64,000 nucleotides of DNA from Antedon mediterranea (GCF_964355755.1 NC_092676.1:912288-976287); one strand, 5' to 3'. Positions 11,316 to 24,662 are shown, numbered from the stretch's first letter. Program-made: numbers and translations. Notes: a model not told the origin generated them from the sequence alone.

Positions 11316-14300
11316 ATGACAAGCCCTTACAACAACTTAAAAAAGAACAAGAAAATGCCACTGCCAGGGTAAGAAGACAAATAAAAATACAGAAATAAAA
11401 AATTAAAATTTTTAAAACCATAAAATTAAAATTTAATTAGTAAAAGAGACACTTTTGTATTTACAGACAGCGCGCTGCACCTTACAGATCTGTTCCAGTT
11501 ACTGGAGACACAATTCTTGATGAGATGTTACAGAGGCTAGAGTTGCAAGAAAAGAGTGGAGTATACATTGAAGATGCTTCAGGTTCTAATAAGAAAACAC
11601 AAACAGGAAGAAAGAACTCAGCACCTGGTAACAATATACATGTCAAGTTTTGGGTTTGCTGCTGGCTTGAGATTCTCCAATTATGACCGCGCCATGTGAG
11701 AGCTTGAGGTCGGGTCAAATCATGAGACTTGACGTGTATGTGACGCATCGTTCCCACAGTTAAATTAATAATTATCATTTGAGATTTTTCCGCTTTATAT
11801 GACCACAGTAGTACCATATTAATAAGTTGTCTCCTTTGGGGTCCAACAAAGTGTGTTCTCTAAATAGGGGTGTCCCAACTTTTCTACTCTGTGCCTTTTT
11901 AGTTTAACATAATTTCAACAAATTTAAATAAATAGTTTTACTTTTACATTAAACTCAAGACAACTGAATCATTTTAAATAGTGATAGTGAAAAGTGAAAG
12001 TGCTATGATTAATAGATTTGTTTTTCTTTACTCATAAAATGTTTTGTACTCTCGTTTAGCGTGTCAAACAGTTTCAGTTTCATTGACACAATACAAATAC
12101 AATTGAGAACATTCAATGGGCAAAAATAAGCATAAAAAACCCAACAAATTAAGCAAAAGTAAGACATCAAATCAAATACTAAAAGGTTAATTTTTGTTAT
12201 TGCTTTTTTATTTAGTGGTTCCAACTGATATGGACCTGATGAGTGGTATGATGAGTAAAATATCCCAGTTGGAGTTACAAGTGAAATATTACACTAAAGA
12301 AATTATTGACAAGGTAAATGTGTTTTAAACTAAATTCATTCTCCTTCCATAATTTTAAAGTCTGTAAAATCTGAATTCCGCTCCTGTAAAATCTGAATTC
12401 CACTCCTGTAAAATCTGAATTCCACTCCTGTAAAATCTGTTCCACTCCTGTACAGAACCAGTAGTGATAAATTGGTTGTAGGTAATCATTTTTATACGTA
12501 GCCTAAATAAAGAAAATAATATTTTAACATTATCTATTTTTATTCTATTGATAAATTATTCTGTATTTTAATGTTTACAGGATAAGAAAATAAATGTTTT
12601 AGAAGAAAAGGTTAATCTTTTACAAAGATATAAAGGTACAGGTAGGTACAGGTAAAGGTACAGGTAAAAGTACAGGTAAAGGTACAGGTAGGTACAGGTA
12701 GGTACAGGTAAAGGTACAGGTAGGTACAGGTAAAGGTACAGGTAGGTAGGTAGGTACAGGTAGGTAGGTAGGTACAGGTAGGTAGGTAGGTACAGGTAGG
12801 TAGGTAGGTACAGGTAGGTACAGGTAGGTAGGTAGGTACAGGTAGGTAGGTACAGGTAGGTAGGTAGGTACAGGTAGGTAGGTAGGTACAGGTAGGTAGG
12901 TAGGTACAGGTAGGTAGGTAGGTACAGGTAGGTACAGGTAGGTAGGTAGGTACAGGTAGGTAGGTAGGTACAGGTAGGTAGGTAGGTACAGGTAGGTAGG
13001 TAGGTACAGGTAGGTAGGTAGGTAGGTAGGTAGGTACAGGTAGGTACAGGTAGGTAGGTAGGTACAGGTAGGTACAGGTAGGTAGGTAGGTATTATTTTG
13101 ATTGAATGAAGAGAATACAATTATAAATGTCAAACACCCTGCCAATTGAATCCTGTGTGTTTGCAAGCCTTTTGATATAACAAAATATATATTTTTTCTC
13201 TTTGTTACTTTTGTGCTTTTTTTTTATCGATTTTAAAAAAGATTGAGATTTGATTGATGGAGGTATATAGACAAATATGCTCATTTAACCATGATGGTGT
13301 AACCAACACATAATTATTCTCTGTTAAGGTTAAAATAATTATCATAATGTTTATTGTTAGTGGCGATGATTCGCTGTTGGTCTGGAACGTAATAAAGAAT
13401 AAAAAAGAATAAAAAAATATAATTATTATTTTCTTACAGGATGTAATGAAGAAAGTGGTACAAGAAGTCACAAAGTTGAAGAATTGGAAAGAAAATGTCA
13501 AAAACTAGAAATAGAACTCCAAGATATTCAAGTTAGTACTCAGCTGATGGTGCTGATATTTCTCGTTCGATTAAAATTTCAATAATGTGTTTAATTTGTC
13601 TGTTTCAGTTTCAACTATAATAATAATATTTGTTCTGTGGTAGAGTTTTTTTAATTAGATTTTCAAACCTTAAAATATAGAATGATAATTATCACTTTTA
13701 ATCACCATATTAATATATTATAGGAATTCTTGGAAGATTATGGTATGGTTTGGGTTGGAGATGATGATGATGTTTATGAAGAGTTAAATGAAACAGAGAA
13801 ACCAACAGTGGGGAATCCAGGTATTAAGTAGTTACTGAAATTGCGCCCTCCATGCTTGGTTGATATTTTTACATTTACAGTACAGCACAATCTATGGTTT
13901 TGCCATAGTTTTATAAAGACAAACTCTCAATATTTAATTTTACCAAGTTGGGAGCTCTTCTGCTTAGAGATTGCACATGCAAACTAGAAGTACTTGCAGT
14001 TTTGTGATTAATATATGATTTATAAAATGATCAAGTTACAATGTTTGAGTATAAAATTATCGTTGTAATTGTTTTCAACAGCAGCTTCACTGGCTTCAGA
14101 CCAAAATCAAAAAGTTGATTTTGACAGGGTGATTGAAAACATTAAAGAGTTAAACGTCATTGCTGGTGAAGGGTTAAAAGAAATAAAACATACGTCTGGA
14201 GGTGCAAGATTACACACTAAAGAGCAGGTACCACTGACCCTGTACGCTAATGGTATCTTCATGTTCAATGGACCTTTCAGGTGCTATGATGAACCTAGTA

Positions 14301-17300
14301 CTAAGGTAACACTCAGATATAGTCCACTTGATAAAATAAACAATTTCAATTGGTTAATCTACCGTGAATGTTAAGTAATAGTTATTCACCTCATTCAAAC
14401 AAAAACATTTTAAAAAAATATTTACCAAATAAAAACCAGAATTTAAAGATAAAAATTATCATGGAAGCCCATGTTGCCTGGAAGACAACAGATTTCCAAA
14501 AAAAGTGACCATCTTTAAAAGTTAAAATCATTATTGTTTTGTGTTTTTGGCAAAATTGAATAACTTTATTAAAACTACAAAATGTCCTATTCAAAGTTTT
14601 TTTTTTATTCATCTTAAGTTTATTTTTCATGATTTTGGGGACAAATTGTAGTGAAAGCTAATGAACTACAAACTAGAAGCAATGAATTACACCATGTTTA
14701 GGATTTGTCATTAGAAACAAATATGTTCATATAATCAACCTAGATTGTTACAATTGCTATTGAAATACATAAGCAATTTGTAAATTATTTTACAAACTGC
14801 TTTATGCACTGTCTATATAGTGCAGTACTGTTGTAAAAAGTGTACTATTATGTCTTGTATTATTTTAATTAACTTCAAATTCTTGAATAGTGATAGTAAA
14901 TTATACAGACCACCACTGTGAAATTTAATTTTACCATTTGATAATTGAAGTTGATACATAATGCTGCATTACATTACAAATAACATGCTGTACTTGATTG
15001 AACATGTAATATATTATTGAAAACGTCCATAAAAATTATGATTAAAAATAAAGTACATATTCAAGGATATTGCTTCAATGTTGTATTAACTAATTTGTCT
15101 AATAAATTGTCAACACTCTTTATGGGTTCATTGAACTTTAAGCAGGATTTTATGTCATTGTATTCCAAGAAATAAACATAAAATGACATCATTTATTTTC
15201 CTCATTATTTCAGGCTTGTATTCAAGATTTTACTGATGGGTATTTCCCGTCGGAATTAAAGAAACGTTATCCAGATGGAACTCCATTTTTGGTAAATCAA
15301 TCTTCTATCATTATTATTATTCATTATTACATTATTATTATTTTATTTTTATTGTAGTATTACCTACCTATATTATTGTAGTATTACCTATCTACTATAT
15401 TATTGTGGTATTTACCTACCTATATTATTGTGCTATTTATTTATCTACATCTCCTCTTTGGGTTCTTTGGCCCATAGGGCTGCAAAGTGTTGTCTACCAG
15501 TGAACCAAGTCGATCTTTGGCAAAAAAACTTGGCTTCGTTCCGAGATTCCCATCCAAATGCTATTCTCTCCTATTCCACTTTCACCAGGTTGTTCTTAGA
15601 TTTGGGTATTTATTTTTTCAAAAAAATACACAGGGTGTACCTTACCTTGTGTGTTATTATATTACGGTATTTATAATTGTTTGCTCATAAAATAATGGAA
15701 ATACTGAGTTTTAAATGAAAAACAGATCAATTAAAACTTTTATTTCCTATATGTTTTTCTATAAATTAAATTCTATGAACAATTGAAGGAAATTAAAAAG
15801 AAGGTAACATTTTCCAAACTTTTGATTTTTTCAAAATTCTTTCATCAGGTAAAAGATAAAAGAGAGGTATTTTACCAAGACCCTCGAAGAAAGGAGAATT
15901 TTCCTGGATCAGGACAGACGCTGGGAGGGGATAAAGTACCAAGTAAATTGGTGCCAACTAATCTTAATAGAGGAACATCAATGACACACCACCAGAATGT
16001 GGTTTCACTTACAGATGACTTTACAGGTAAATCGTTTTTAATTTATTTTTTAATATATTTTTATTTATTAGTTTATATTTAATATTTTATTTCTGTGTAA
16101 AATTAAAGGATTTTGTGGTTTACAAAACTTAAGTTAAATTTTTGGTAGTTTATTATTATACAAATAATGAATGTTTATGAGTGAAATGGTACAAATAATT
16201 TCATGAATTTTGTGAAAATAGACAATGTCATCTTTCTTGCACTTTAACTGAAATTATTATAATTATTTATTTTATTATTATTATTATATAATATGAAAGA
16301 AGGGTACAGTAAATTCTCATAATACTCTCTTCTAAAAATATCCCAAAAAGTCACACATTTCTTTTTTACATAAGAGACACATTTTGGAATATGAGACTTT
16401 CCAGAAAACCAGGCTGAGGTTATCTCAGGGGTGTCTGGTATTGGAAAAGTTGACTACTATTTCAAGCAATTCATCTTTTTTTTTTTGAAATTTAAGATCA
16501 ATGAAATGTAGGGAAATTGTATATTGGATTTGCAAAGCACTTTCTTTTTACTGTTGCCCTTTATTTATATATAATAAATCTAAACAAGGACTTTAATAGG
16601 GTGGTTCCCTGGTCAGTTGAATAATCAATTTTATTGATCAATGGTGGTTGACTGAAGGTCAAAATTATTGATTAACTTTTGAATTTCCGTACCATACCTA
16701 TTCCCTACAAGTTTACAAACAGTATCCATGACAACTGCATAACGTTTCCATGACAACACAGCAGCTAATTTACCATTGAATAGTTTCTTTACATTTGTGA
16801 ACTTTGAAATGAAGATGATAACAAACGAAATAGCAGGGATTGTATTGATTTCCAATTGCTCTTTGGAAATAAGGCCATTTCTATAGCTCCTAATTACCTT
16901 GCAAAAATCTCCACATCTGCATGTATGACTATATAGCCACAGATGCTTTGTTATATCTCTATTTTGTAGTTGAATTTTTAAATGCCCTTGGAGTGATGGA
17001 TCATTATTAATTTCTCTTTAGCACTAGAGAAAAGACTCCCTGTTATGCAGTTCACTTCATTTAATCTAAGCTTTAACTTTATGGCCGTGTCTTCAATTAA
17101 TTTCACCTTTTTTTTTTTAGGAAATCGAATACTTATTATTATAAATATGAATTCTAATAATTTGCTATGTGGTAACTAATGGAAGATAATTTTAATGGGT
17201 TTATGCCATATTATGTATTTGTTAATGGCAAAACTTACTAATTTTGTATGAAATTAATTTATTTATGAATATTTGAATTATTTGTTTTAGGACTAAAGTT

Positions 17301-20300
17301 ATCTAAGGATCAATTTTTAAACAAGCTTCCTCAAAGTGTTGTTAGAAATGGCAAGGTAATAGATGTGCGTTCTTCAATAGGCAACCAATTATCTTCTACA
17401 AATTCAAAGGCTCACATTACAGTCATTGATACGCCTATAGTTAAATCCATCAAGGAGCGTGTTAACAGACACCCGTCAGCGAACGCAAAGACCACACGCT
17501 CATCGACTCGTCCATTGTCGGCACGCAACGTTGCTACATTGCGAGTGAAATCTGAAGCCGGTAACGAAACTTATGTGCTCAAGTTAGGATATGGTGATAC
17601 AATAGGAGATGTGAGGAAGTACATTGATGAACATAGGTAATTACATATTGATTAAACTTAGTCTGCTTTCAGTAGTGCTTTGTTGCTGATATGCGTACCT
17701 AGTCTAATTGACTTGTGTACTCATTGTCTAATCTAATACATGGTCCTTCAGTCTCATTTCTCAAGTTATCATTGCCATGTTATGCATACTTCATTGGCCA
17801 TAATAGTCACTGACTTATTTGATATTCGTTACTGTTGCTCAACTAGCAACCATTTTCACCTTTTCTCTCAACTATGCAGTTCATATGCAGTTATTATTTC
17901 CCTGTAATGCATTTTCCATTAACCTTTATAGTCAATGATTTCTTTGATATTCTTTATTTTCACCTCTCTTAACTATGCAGTTAGTATTGTCTTCAAGAGG
18001 GGATCTAGCATGGTTGCTTGTTGGACATGTGGTTCCCCTCTTATACTAACAGCTAAAATGAAATTATTAACTACTTTTTAATATAAATTGTTGAAACTGA
18101 CAAGCTATTAATATTATTATGTTATATGCGAGCTTGCTTCCATTGCATCTTTTTTCTTAATTGTCAAATATTATTTTGCATATTAATAACTGTCATGCAT
18201 TAAACAATAACAAACACACAAACATAAAATTATATGAAGAAGCAGTATAATAAATTCTATTAACAATATGCAATCATCAGTATACTTTCTAATTATAGCT
18301 ACTATAAACCATATTGATTAAAACTTCATTACTAATTCAGTGTTTTATGGCTAAAAGTAGTAACCTTCTCTCAATGATGTATTGATTAAAAAGATGAATT
18401 GCTAATACCATTATTGAACTTTTACTTATTATTTATTTTTATACTACACCCTTAACAGCTCCCTACATTAAGCAATGTGTTGTATTAGTGTGTGTCAATA
18501 TACAGTGTTGTGTGGGTCAGTGTCAATGTACAGTGTTGTGTGGGTCAGTGTCAATGTACAGTGTTGTATGAGTCAGTGTCAATCTACAGGGTTGTATGAG
18601 TCAGTGTCAATCTACAGTGTTGTATGAGTCAGTGTCAATCTACAGGGTTGTATGAGTCAGTGTCAATCTACAGTGTTGTATGAGCAGTGTCAATCTACAG
18701 TGTTGTATGAGCAGTGTCAATCTACAGTGTTGTATAAGCAGTGTCAATCTACAGTGTTGTATGAGCAGTGTCAATCTACAGTGTTGTATTAGTGTGTGTA
18801 AATCTACAGTGTTGTATACGTCAGTGTCAATCTACAGTGTTGTACGGTGTGTGTCAATCTACAAATGTTGTGTGGGTCAGTGTCAATATACAGTTTTGTA
18901 TGAGACAGTGTTGTATGAGACAGTGTCAATATACAGTGTTGTATGAGTGAGCGTCAATCTACAGTGTTGTGCGAGTGTCAAGAACAGTGTTGATATAAAG
19001 TTTGCGGTACACCACGTATATTAGTTCCGAAAAGAACTGTTGAGTTTCTCAACGTTTCGATCAATATGCTTTGATCAGTTTCAGTTTCAGTTTATTTTCC
19101 ATTTCAATTTATGAACATAAGATAAACAACTTATATGGATGGATAACCGTAAGAGCGAAGCTCGTTAGCCGGTCACCCGTTAGTGCAGTGACATTACAGA
19201 CAACATAAAGACAAGACAAAGGTGCAATACATAACAAGACATGTGAACACTTGTGTTTGCAACCCCTTGGATAAAAAATATATTTATATAAAGGAGAAAA
19301 TTAGATATTAATTATTATATTTCTTTTTGATCATAAAATGATAATTTTTAACTTACTTCTGAAGAAGGTTAACATGAAGATTACATATAGTTATTTTTAT
19401 TTTTACTAGTACATGGTAATAAAATCTGAATATCATCTTTTAGATAAAAAATGTAATAGATTTACATACACACACATATATATGTATATATATATAAATC
19501 AAAGAGCTGCATAGGCAGGATATAGAAAAAAATCAAGATCAAATAAGTTAAAACTGCCTCAATATAGATTTATTTTAACGACATGTTTCGGGCATAGCCC
19601 ATCATCAGGTGAAAAGAATTGTAACAAAGGATAACATATATATTGTTTAAGTAAACTTAAATAATGTTACTTAAATATAACATAATATTACTGATATGTT
19701 GATAATAAACTGTGAATAAATTTCTTCTTAAATAAACTTAAGGTACATTGGTTCTTAATAAAATTGCTTATATCATTCCACAATATAGGTCCTTGCCGTT
19801 TAATGGTATTCATTCCCAGGTCTGTTCTGAAATTATGCGGACGCAAATCATTTAATGTTCTTGTATTATGAAAATGTGTTTCTTTTACCCTAGCCCAAAA
19901 AGTATTGAAATTACTTGGTAGATTATTATTAACAAAATTAAACATAAAAATTGCTTTTTGTAATTTATAATTATCATAGATTGTTAAAGTTTTTAATTTT
20001 AAAAATAAGGGTGCAGTATGGGCCAGCCAGGATGAGTTTGTACAGAGTCTAATTATTTTCTTTTGTTTTAAATGAATAGTTTTCAAATTGCAGTTGTTTG
20101 CATCTGCCCAAATAAGATTACAATAATATAAGTATGGGAGAACTAGAATGTGCGATATAAAGAAAATAAAATATTCGGTGCGAGAGTCTAAATAAAGTGC
20201 CAGTATATTTAGAAATAATATTGGATATATATTCTGTGTGATTAAACCATGTTAGTGTTTCATCTATAATTACGCCTAAAAATTTAGTATTAGAGACCTG

Positions 20301-20858
20301 TGAAATAGTAGTATTGTCAATCATAATTTGAATATAGTGATATTGTCATCTACTATGCTTATTTTTAAATATAATGTAATTTGTTTTAAGTATATTAAGT
20401 GATAATTTATTAGATTTAAGCCAGGAGGAAACTTTATTTAGTTCTTGATTTACTGTCGTAATGAGTTGTTTAATTTATCAGAAACTACTATATTGGTGTC
20501 ATCTGCGTATAAATAAAATGAGAAATTATCGGAAATAGAAACAATATCGTTTAAATAAATTATAAATAATAATGGGCCCAAAATGGACCCTTGTGGATCG
20601 TCCTCAGGAGTGAGGTGTACCGCAAACTTTATATCAACATTTGATTTCTCCTTGCAAACCTTCAAACAACATAAGAACAGTGTTGTATAGCGTATTAATT
20701 AAATGCGTTGTTTCATTTTTTACAGGTCTATGGGCAACATAGAATATGAGATCCTCACTACATTTCCAAGAAGAACATACTCAGATCCACTAGCTACTCT
20801 TGAACAATGTGGCCTGACACCAAATGCTACAGTTATACTAAGAACAAAGAAACTATGA
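11316..20858 (+). CDS. UBXN11: UBX domain-containing protein 11 (Socius)
   Basis: Eleven coding exons join in phase: 11316-11368, 11467-11627, 12216-12313, 12581-12635, 13440-13531, 13724-13820, 14082-14305, 15214-15291, 15849-16026, 17291-17636 and 20726-20858 (stop 20856-20858), giving 504 residues. Residues about 75-165 look like a coiled coil. Residues about 235-300 form a SEP domain with LYANGIFMFNGPFRCYDEPS and the hallmark DFTDGYFPSELKKRYPDG. The linker keeps the family stretch DQFLNKLPQSVVRNGKVIDV. The last 80 residues are a UBX fold (VATLRVKSEAGN ... YEILTTFPRRTY ... LTPNATVILRTKKL). Family knowledge: UBX proteins usually bind p97/VCP, and UBXN11 binds Rnd GTPases; vertebrate forms have a Pro/Gly repeat tail that is absent here. 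Introns are hosts to several repeats, including a LINE in the last one. Confidence 0.95.
12361..12452. repeat. Four-copy tandem repeat, about 22 bp unit, UBXN11 intron 3
   Basis: Copies of CTCCTGTAAAATCTGAATTC with small changes; the last copies are shorter. Confidence 0.85.
12636..13092. repeat. GGTA/GGTACA minisatellite starting at the UBXN11 exon 4 splice donor
   Basis: About 450 bp of GGTA and GGTACAGGTA units. The array starts directly at the donor of exon 4 (AAAG|GTACAG), and its first units keep AAAGGTACAGGTA, a copy of the exon-intron boundary. The minus-strand frames rich in Pro, Thr, Tyr and Leu across it are artefacts. Confidence 0.95.
15345..15445. repeat. Tandem repeat TATTATTGTAGTATTACCTA-like, UBXN11 intron 8
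   Basis: Three to four imperfect copies of a unit close to 30 bp. Confidence 0.75.
16148..16200. repeat. Fragment of the palindromic MITE seen at 8310
   Basis: TATACAAATAATGAATGTTT and the following bases match the left arm of the element at 8310-8345. The rest of the element is not recognisable. Confidence 0.75.
18478..18985. repeat. VNTR with a 25-28 bp unit, UBXN11 intron 10
   Basis: About 18 imperfect copies of GTCAATCTACAGTGTTGTAT with spacer variants GAGTCAGT, GAGCAGT and GGGTCAGT. The plus-strand frames rich in Ser, Val, Cys and Gln are artefacts. A mobile insertion begins at its right edge. Confidence 0.9.
18971..20683 (-). mobile_element. 5'-truncated non-LTR retrotransposon, with adjoining repeat ends
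   Basis: On the minus strand, 20450-20665 encodes reverse-transcriptase motifs PQGSILGPLLFIIYLNDI and YADDTN, and 19688-20086 encodes the usual C-terminal region of CR1/jockey-type elements (RRQGPILWN-like and FKKKFIHSLL). The reading frame is broken between them. The 3' end looks LINE-like, with repeated CTGAAA near 19080. AAGAACAGTGTTG occurs on both sides (18971-18983 and about 20671-20683), a probable 13-bp target duplication. Two motifs of the form CTGATGA...CGAAAC lie at about 19575-19605 and 19045-19080 on the minus strand. Confidence 0.8.
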
Positions 20859-21509
20859 AACTAAGCATTATCAAAACAAACTCTGTTCAAGTATCATCTA
20901 CTCGATTCTCACTGCTGTATCTCCACATATTACCCCAGTATCATAGGAAAATTCCTTGTGTTGCTGTATTATAGGTTATGTTTTAGGTTATAGTCTATTA
21001 TGCTAGGCGATACAATGTGGGAAACATGTGATGCTGTGTTATGGAATTTTCCTTTGACACTGAGAAATCTCTAGATACAGTACCAAGAATGAGTTGATTG
21101 ATCCCTGCAAATCGAAAGATCCCTATACTATTATACACTTAACTAAGGGAAACAAAACAAAGACTTTTATTATGTAAAGTATCAAATACATTAAGTTGTG
21201 GAAAATACAGTCCATACTTGTACTGTACTCACTAACAGCAAATAGGCAGTTAATAATGTCCTAGTTAAACTAAATTAAAATCTGCTCAAAGTGCATTCAC
21301 TGTCTTTATAAATACCGTCCAAGCTTACTATTTTATAGGAAAAAAACTGACATTACAAAACTTGTAAGATGATTTATATACACCTGTATTAATATATGAA
21401 CTCTCTATAGAATTAGATAATGCGGTCACATTTCAGGAAATATATGTTATTTTAACCATACTCTTATGTTTGTGGACATTTTATATGTAACTCATGTACT
21501 GTGAATATC

Positions 21510-21515
21510 AATAAA
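21510..21515 (+). terminator. Candidate polyadenylation signal of UBXN11
   Basis: AATAAA lies about 650 bp after the stop codon, and no other plus-strand gene starts before it. Confidence 0.5.
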
Positions 21516-21663
21516 ATATGTCAGGATTTCCTCAACAAGAGGTTTACTATTGAAAGAACTAATTAAATTTAACGTGGACTTCCTACAATTATCTGTATAG
21601 ATAGTCAATTATTATAGTTTCATAAAATGTTTCACTGCAGGGACCAGTGCCTTCTTTAAAACC

Positions 21664-21775
21664 GTGCACAGTTAAAGGCCCATTTACACTAGGACGATAA
21701 GTGCACAGTTAAAGGCCCATTTACACTAGGACGATAAGTGCACAGTTAAAGGCCCATTTACACTAGGACGATAAC
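21664..21775. repeat. Three tandem copies of a 37-bp unit
   Basis: Near-identical copies containing GTGCACAGTTAAAGGCCCAT and ending ACTAGGACGATAA. The last copy continues into ACGATCGACGATAAA, which looks like the terminus of a MITE that has been tandemly duplicated. Confidence 0.9.
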
Positions 21776-21964
21776 GATCGACGATAAATAGATAAATATT
21801 ATATAATATAATTAGTATATATCAGTATCTTTTATTTCCATAAAACGTCAAAAATAGAATACAATTTTAAAATATAAGTGACACGGCATTGTGGCAACCA
21901 ACAAGTTGAATTGTGAGATTCATTTACAAATGTTGAAAAATATAAACATAAAAATCGTAGTAGA

Positions 21965-22210
21965 ATTTTAGGCTTATAGTATCCAAAACTTCATCTTTAT
22001 TAATGTTTGTTAAAAGCAATATAATTGTTCACTGCACGACTCCCGTTAGTGCCTTTCTCAAAACCACCTTAACAGTTGGTTTTAACCAACATTGCCATGT
22101 CTAGAGTGTTAGGCTTATAATATCCAAAGATTCATCTATATTAATGTTCTTTAAAAGCAATATAATTGCTCACTGCATGAATCCCATATGTGCTTTTCTC
22201 AAAATCATCA
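21965..22210. repeat. Diverged direct duplication of about 108 bp
   Basis: 21965-22073 and 22103-22210 share AGGCTTATA, TTAATGTT, AAAAGCAATATAATTG and TTTTCTCAAAA in the same order, separated by about 30 bp. Confidence 0.75.
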
Positions 22211-23639
22211 AAATTAAATTATAACGAATTTTAACCTTCATTTTCTGCTCAAAGTACATTAACTGTTGTGTAATTGACTCGTTAGCGATGTAACTCTCTC
22301 ATCACGATTTTAATCTATTCTGTCATATTGATTGTTTAATGAAATGGTTATCTACAAATTAATAGTATTGCAAGTAATAGAGAAACTGCTCATACAGGTT
22401 GATCCCCATATGTGGACGCAACGCGCAACGACCTAGGCTCAACGTAAGTCAGTTGACCAATCACAAGCGACGACAGCCTACAGTTCAGAGGATACATTGC
22501 ATCATGGTTGGTCAAATTACTTACGATGGCCCCTAGTATTTGTACAGTCACACAAACCCAGTAATTTTATTAAACGTAAGCCTATGTTCAGATGTTGCAA
22601 ACATCTTGATTTAGAATGAAAACTTGTTTTATCATAACAGTATTATTATACTGTCAGGGGGTAATGATGATTTGTTTTCAAAAAAACATTAAAGTGGCAA
22701 TAGGCCTACATCATTATGTTACATGAAAGCATGTTTCAATGTTTTGTAGAATGTTTCATGCCCAAGTTAGCCTATATATGTAGTAAGCCTATATAAAAAT
22801 GTAATAAACTAATAATTACTGACTAATATATGGATGATAATTATTAATGTACGATGGTGGTGTGAAAGTGACGATGATGATGGTTAAATATATTTTCCGT
22901 ATTGTCTACATATATAACAATCACAGCACACGTTTTGATTTTGTGGAATCGAATTACTGCCAGGTGCCTGATAACATTAATCTAGTCTAGATTAGCCTAC
23001 CGTATGAGACGATAAACAACAGGTGCCTCTCTTTAAGTACATTGCGATTTACCCTCTCTAAAATATTGATTATATATTATTTAATAAAAATTAATACCAT
23101 ATTTAAAATTTCATATAAAGGCGATTTAGAGTTTATATTTTAGACCCTATTCTGCACCATGACAATTACTAAATATAATGCTACTACTGCAGGATGGTTT
23201 GTCTGTTTGTCTGTCTGTCTGCCTGTCTGAATGAGCACAGGCTACACTTATTGTAATTATGGCGTGCCTATCAAATTCCTGAACTTATGTTTTTGATCCA
23301 AAATGACCAGGTAAAAATGTGCAGCATATTGAGAGCTTTTTTTTCATCTTTTGTGGCGTAAACACAACTTTTATTCACATTCATATTATCATGAGAACTT
23401 GATTATATACGCTATATAAGAATGAACTGTTCAAATATTATTATTTGACATGCTATTGCTAATTCAACTTATTTTATCATTAGCTATTATGCTATAATAT
23501 ATCGGCAAGATCACAGTTTGACTTCCTCACAATCGTGCGTGTCACATAAAATAATATACGATACATCATGGAGTTTACTCCATGGATACATCCATGCGCA
23601 CCTACCTCATTAATATTCATAAAGATCTTGCTTCGAAGC
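22211..23639. other. Intergenic region, no gene seen
   Basis: A patch at about 22400-22525 (ACGCAACGCGCAACGACC, GACCAATCACAAGCGACG) resembles the MITE family at 29416 and 30346. A short (TGTC)n microsatellite lies at 23197-23230. Nothing else was recognised. Confidence 0.5.
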
Positions 23640-23708
23640 AGTTTAAGAGTATCCTGCATAAGTCAAGTCAATCATTGTGCAGGCATCACTCGGAGCGAAT
23701 ACAACTCA
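23640..23708 (+). other. Possible 5' untranslated exon of the micro-exon gene
   Basis: The sequence ends ACAACTCA|GTAAGTATC, a near-ideal donor. The matching acceptor TTTCTATTCTCAG is at 24593-24605, opening an exon at 24606 that contains the start codon at 24663. The left boundary is not defined; transcription data would be needed. Confidence 0.4.
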
Positions 23709-24124
23709 GTAAGTATCAAAGCTTAATTAATATACATACCGTAATTAGCGCTTGATTAATAGGCCTATTAGTAATAAAACATTACGTATTCCTTTATTCA
23801 ATTATGTATCAGTATGCTGAGTATCATGCCTCAAAAGAGATGGGCTTATTTTATAGAAATATAATCAGACAGTATAAAAGAATTGATAGAACTTGTCGCT
23901 TGAAATCTCAAAGAAATACAATATTTTATTATTTTTATATTATATTTTAAGGCGTTTTATGTAATCGTTTAACAAACTACATCATGCCACGCCTTAGTGT
24001 ATGTAATACATTACGCCTACGTATAGTGTCGCGTCGACAATCTAGTCAAATACCCGCATCAGACACCTTCTTACGTACGTATCTGGATTTTGTCCAGGGA
24101 CCAGAAATAAAGTACAGTACTTTT

Positions 24125-24306
24125 TAAAGGTACGTTCACACTGAGCCTGGATGAATGCAGACTGGACCCCGGTCCCGTTCACACTACATTATTCCGAAAT
24201 TGTGTATAAAAACGTATCTGTAGTGTATGATTAACAAAATGTAATTCAGCCCGGTGGTCTCCAGCCACCGGACCGAATCCAGGCTCAGAGTGTGAACGCA
24301 GACTAA
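24125..24306. mobile_element. MITE with long inverted repeats
   Basis: The left end AAGGTACGTTCACACTGAGC and the right end (inverse of GCTCAGAGTGTGAACGCA) form imperfect inverted repeats around a centre with its own CCGGTGG/CCACCGG hairpin. TAA flanks both sides. It lies in the presumed 5' UTR intron of the micro-exon gene. Confidence 0.75.
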
Positions 24307-24662
24307 GAAATAAGAATCAGATTTTTATGAAATTTCATAATTATTATTATTATTATGTAAAAGAAATAACCTGTTTTAAAATGGAAAATCACCATCTGCT
24401 TATTAATTATTAAAATATTAATCGAAGCGTAGGACGAATAATGAGTGGGGGAAATTGAAAATTATATTTATATTTTGAACTGGCGTTTAAATTGAAACGA
24501 GCGATTGTCTCAGCCCATCAAATGAATTTTCTTTTTACTCCACCAAATATGGTGAATTCGTACGTATGTTAGATTTATTAGATGATATAATGTTTCTATT
24601 CTCAGTCTCTTTACGTCATCTACATACAACATTCCGTAGCAGCTCTCTTGAAGAAGGCAACA

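Noticed and set aside
12636-13092. A CRISPR-like or spacer array
   Set aside because: The units are contiguous simple repeats without unique spacers, in a eukaryotic intron.
12612-13166. Long minus-strand frames rich in Pro, Thr, Tyr and Leu (up to 184 aa)
   Set aside because: They are translations of the GGTA/GGTACA minisatellite; no unique domain, and they lie opposite a UBXN11 intron.
18680-18950. Plus-strand Ser/Val/Cys/Gln-rich frames
   Set aside because: They are products of the VNTR in UBXN11 intron 10, without splice or domain support.
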